Part shown: piece by piece, positions 4,554-5,508 of the stretch
Numbering within the stretch: position 1 is the stretch's first letter
How the letters are laid out: every line of letters begins with the position of its first letter
Origin: an uncultured Eubacteriales bacterium
GTDB lineage: Bacteria; Bacillota; Clostridia; Oscillospirales; Oscillospiraceae
Assembly (NCBI GenBank): GCA_905210385.1
Contig: CAJLWS010000110.1
Coordinates: 1-5,508 of the forward strand
Direction: 5' to 3'
DNA: 5,508 nt
Made by a program: the position numbers and the translations under genes
The notes under the pieces: model-generated
Told to the model about the DNA's origin: nothing
Seen by the model: the letters and a program-made list of their open reading frames with translations, nothing else
Database searches by the model: none

Positions 4554-5508
4554 ATGGAAAAGAAACAAGCGTTAACCAAGCCCGCAGGCAACGGCCTGGT
4601 GGAGGCCTGGAAGCGGAACCCGCTGGTGAGCACCGGGCTGGTGCTGGTTTTGATGATCATCGTCCAGACCGGGATCATGATCGCCAACTTTGACGGGGAC
4701 GGCGTGGGGGCGCTGCTGCTGTCCCTGCTGACCAACTGGCTGAACATCCTGCGCAACAACGCCCCCGTGGGCATCATCGCCCTGGGCATGACCCTGGCCA
4801 TCATCTCCGGCGGCATCGACCTGTCCGTGGGCTCTACCCTGGTGGCGGTGGGCGCCCTGGTGATGATGCTGGTGGACGGCGGCGTCAACGGTTTCCTGGC
4901 CGGCTTGGGCATCACCGGCGTGCCCGCGTATCTCATCGCCATTGTGGTGGGCGTCGCCTTCGGCGCCCTGCTGGGCTGGCTCAACGGCGTGCTCATCGCC
5001 CACGGCAAGATCCCGCCCTTCATCGCCACCCTGGGCACCATGCAGATCTTCCGCTCGGTCACCCAGCAGCTGACCCAGCACGCCAATCCCTCTGTGCCCA
5101 GCGGCTTCCTGCAGATCTCCAACTTCCGCATCGGCACCTTCTACATCATGCCCATCATCTACTGGGCGATCCTGGCGGTCATCCTGTACATCATTTCCAA
5201 GCGCACCGCTTTTGGCCGGCATGTGTTCGCCGTGGGCTCCAACATCCGCACCGCCCGGCTGTCCGGCATCAACGTGAACCGGGTCAAGCGCTGCGTGTAC
5301 ATGATCACCGGCATCCTGGTGGCCCTGGCCGCCATCATCCAGGTGTCCCGCATCGGCTCCATGGACTACGCCAGCGCGGGCAGCGGCTATGAGATGGACG
5401 CCATCGCCGCCGTCATCGTGGGCGGCACCAGCATGGCCGGCGGCAAGGGCTCCATCGTGGGCACGGTGCTGGGCATGCTCATCATCGGCGTGATGAACAA
5501 TCTGCTGA
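4554..5508 (+). CDS. Sugar ABC transporter permease (RbsC class, BPD_transp_2), 3' end beyond the window
   Basis: This integral membrane subunit forms the transport channel, normally as a dimer, for the ligand delivered by the binding lipoprotein. The window holds 318 codons plus one base; the final TGA-looking bases are out of frame (CTG CTG A), so the gene continues, probably for about 10 to 35 residues with the last helix. The N-terminus is polar (MEKKQALTKP), then hydrophobic segments lie near 24-44, 71-85, 92-107, 124-149, 195-215, 247-264, 281-292 and 299-318. Family marks are GIIALGMTLAIISGGIDLSV (73-92), KIPPFIATLGTM (152-163), GRHVFAVGSN (221-230) with ARLSGINV (234-241), the cytoplasmic loop expected to contact the ATPase, and DAIAAVIVGGTSMAGGKGSI (282-301). 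A short insertion, FDGDGVGALLLSLLTNW (46-62), lengthens the first periplasmic region compared with ribose permease. No second permease gene is visible, consistent with a homodimer. Substrate unknown. Confidence 0.95.
   Translation, partial: MEKKQALTKPAGNGLVEAWKRNPLVSTGLVLVLMIIVQTGIMIANFDGDGVGALLLSLLTNWLNILRNNAPVGIIALGMTLAIISGGIDLSVGSTLVAVGALVMMLVDGGVNGFLAGLGITGVPAYLIAIVVGVAFGALLGWLNGVLIAHGKIPPFIATLGTMQIFRSVTQQLTQHANPSVPSGFLQISNFRIGTFYIMPIIYWAILAVILYIISKRTAFGRHVFAVGSNIRTARLSGINVNRVKRCVYMITGILVALAAIIQVSRIGSMDYASAGSGYEMDAIAAVIVGGTSMAGGKGSIVGTVLGMLIIGVMNNLL

Noticed and set aside
3498..5222. Long minus-strand frames opposite the ATPase (3498-4568) and permease (4532-5137, 4572-5222)
   Set aside because: Compositionally biased shadows of well-defined plus-strand genes, with no promoter or ribosome binding site.
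5506..5508. TGA at the very end of the window as the permease stop
   Set aside because: It is out of frame: the permease frame reads CTG CTG A, so the gene continues past the window.

Overview
The window looks like chromosomal DNA from a GC-rich, gut-type Clostridia of the Oscillospiraceae kind (Flavonifractor or Oscillibacter relatives). This is inferred from coding GC in the low-to-mid 60s percent with strong C/G third positions, consensus sigma-A promoters in AT-richer gaps, AAGGAGG-type ribosome binding sites, a Gram-positive style lipoprotein binding protein with a Thr/Ser/Glu/Pro linker, and the archaeal/eukaryotic-like type of prolyl-tRNA synthetase common in Clostridia. No species can be named from the sequence.

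Layout: bases 1-464 hold the first 154 codons of proS (prolyl-tRNA synthetase) on the minus strand, cut by the window edge. A 416-base divergent gap (465-880) carries the proS promoter firing left (-35 at 573-578, -10 at 550-555), a terminator-like hairpin near 582-606, and a strong promoter firing right (-35 at 794-799, extended -10 at 814-822). Just downstream of the right-hand promoter is a perfect tandem 13-bp repeat (839-864) made of two LacI/CcpA-type operators. The remaining DNA is one rightward operon: a LacI-family repressor (881-1891), a lipoprotein solute-binding protein (1936-2970), a tandem-domain ABC ATPase of the RbsA/MglA class (3048-4547), and an RbsC-class permease (4554 to past the window end, open by one base into codon 319).

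How it works together: the binding protein captures a small ligand, probably a sugar or polyol, outside the membrane. The permease (as a dimer) carries it across, and the double-NBD ATPase drives transport. The repressor gene is first in the operon and its probable operators lie in its own 5' leader, so it should repress itself and the transporter together until a ligand releases it. A strong hairpin between the binding-protein and ATPase genes probably sets the usual excess of binding protein over membrane components. The substrate is not identifiable here: no catabolic enzyme is in the window, and the binding-protein pocket departs from the ribose/galactose pattern.

I see a coherent but fairly conventional sugar-uptake operon, not a new kind of system. 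The points worth a second look are the overlapping tandem operators, the hairpin that absorbs its own T-run, the noncanonical binding-protein pocket (GGGG where FDG is usual), the one-sided ATPase active sites (Asn in place of the second catalytic Glu), and a Gly in place of the motif 2 Glu of ProS at the window edge.
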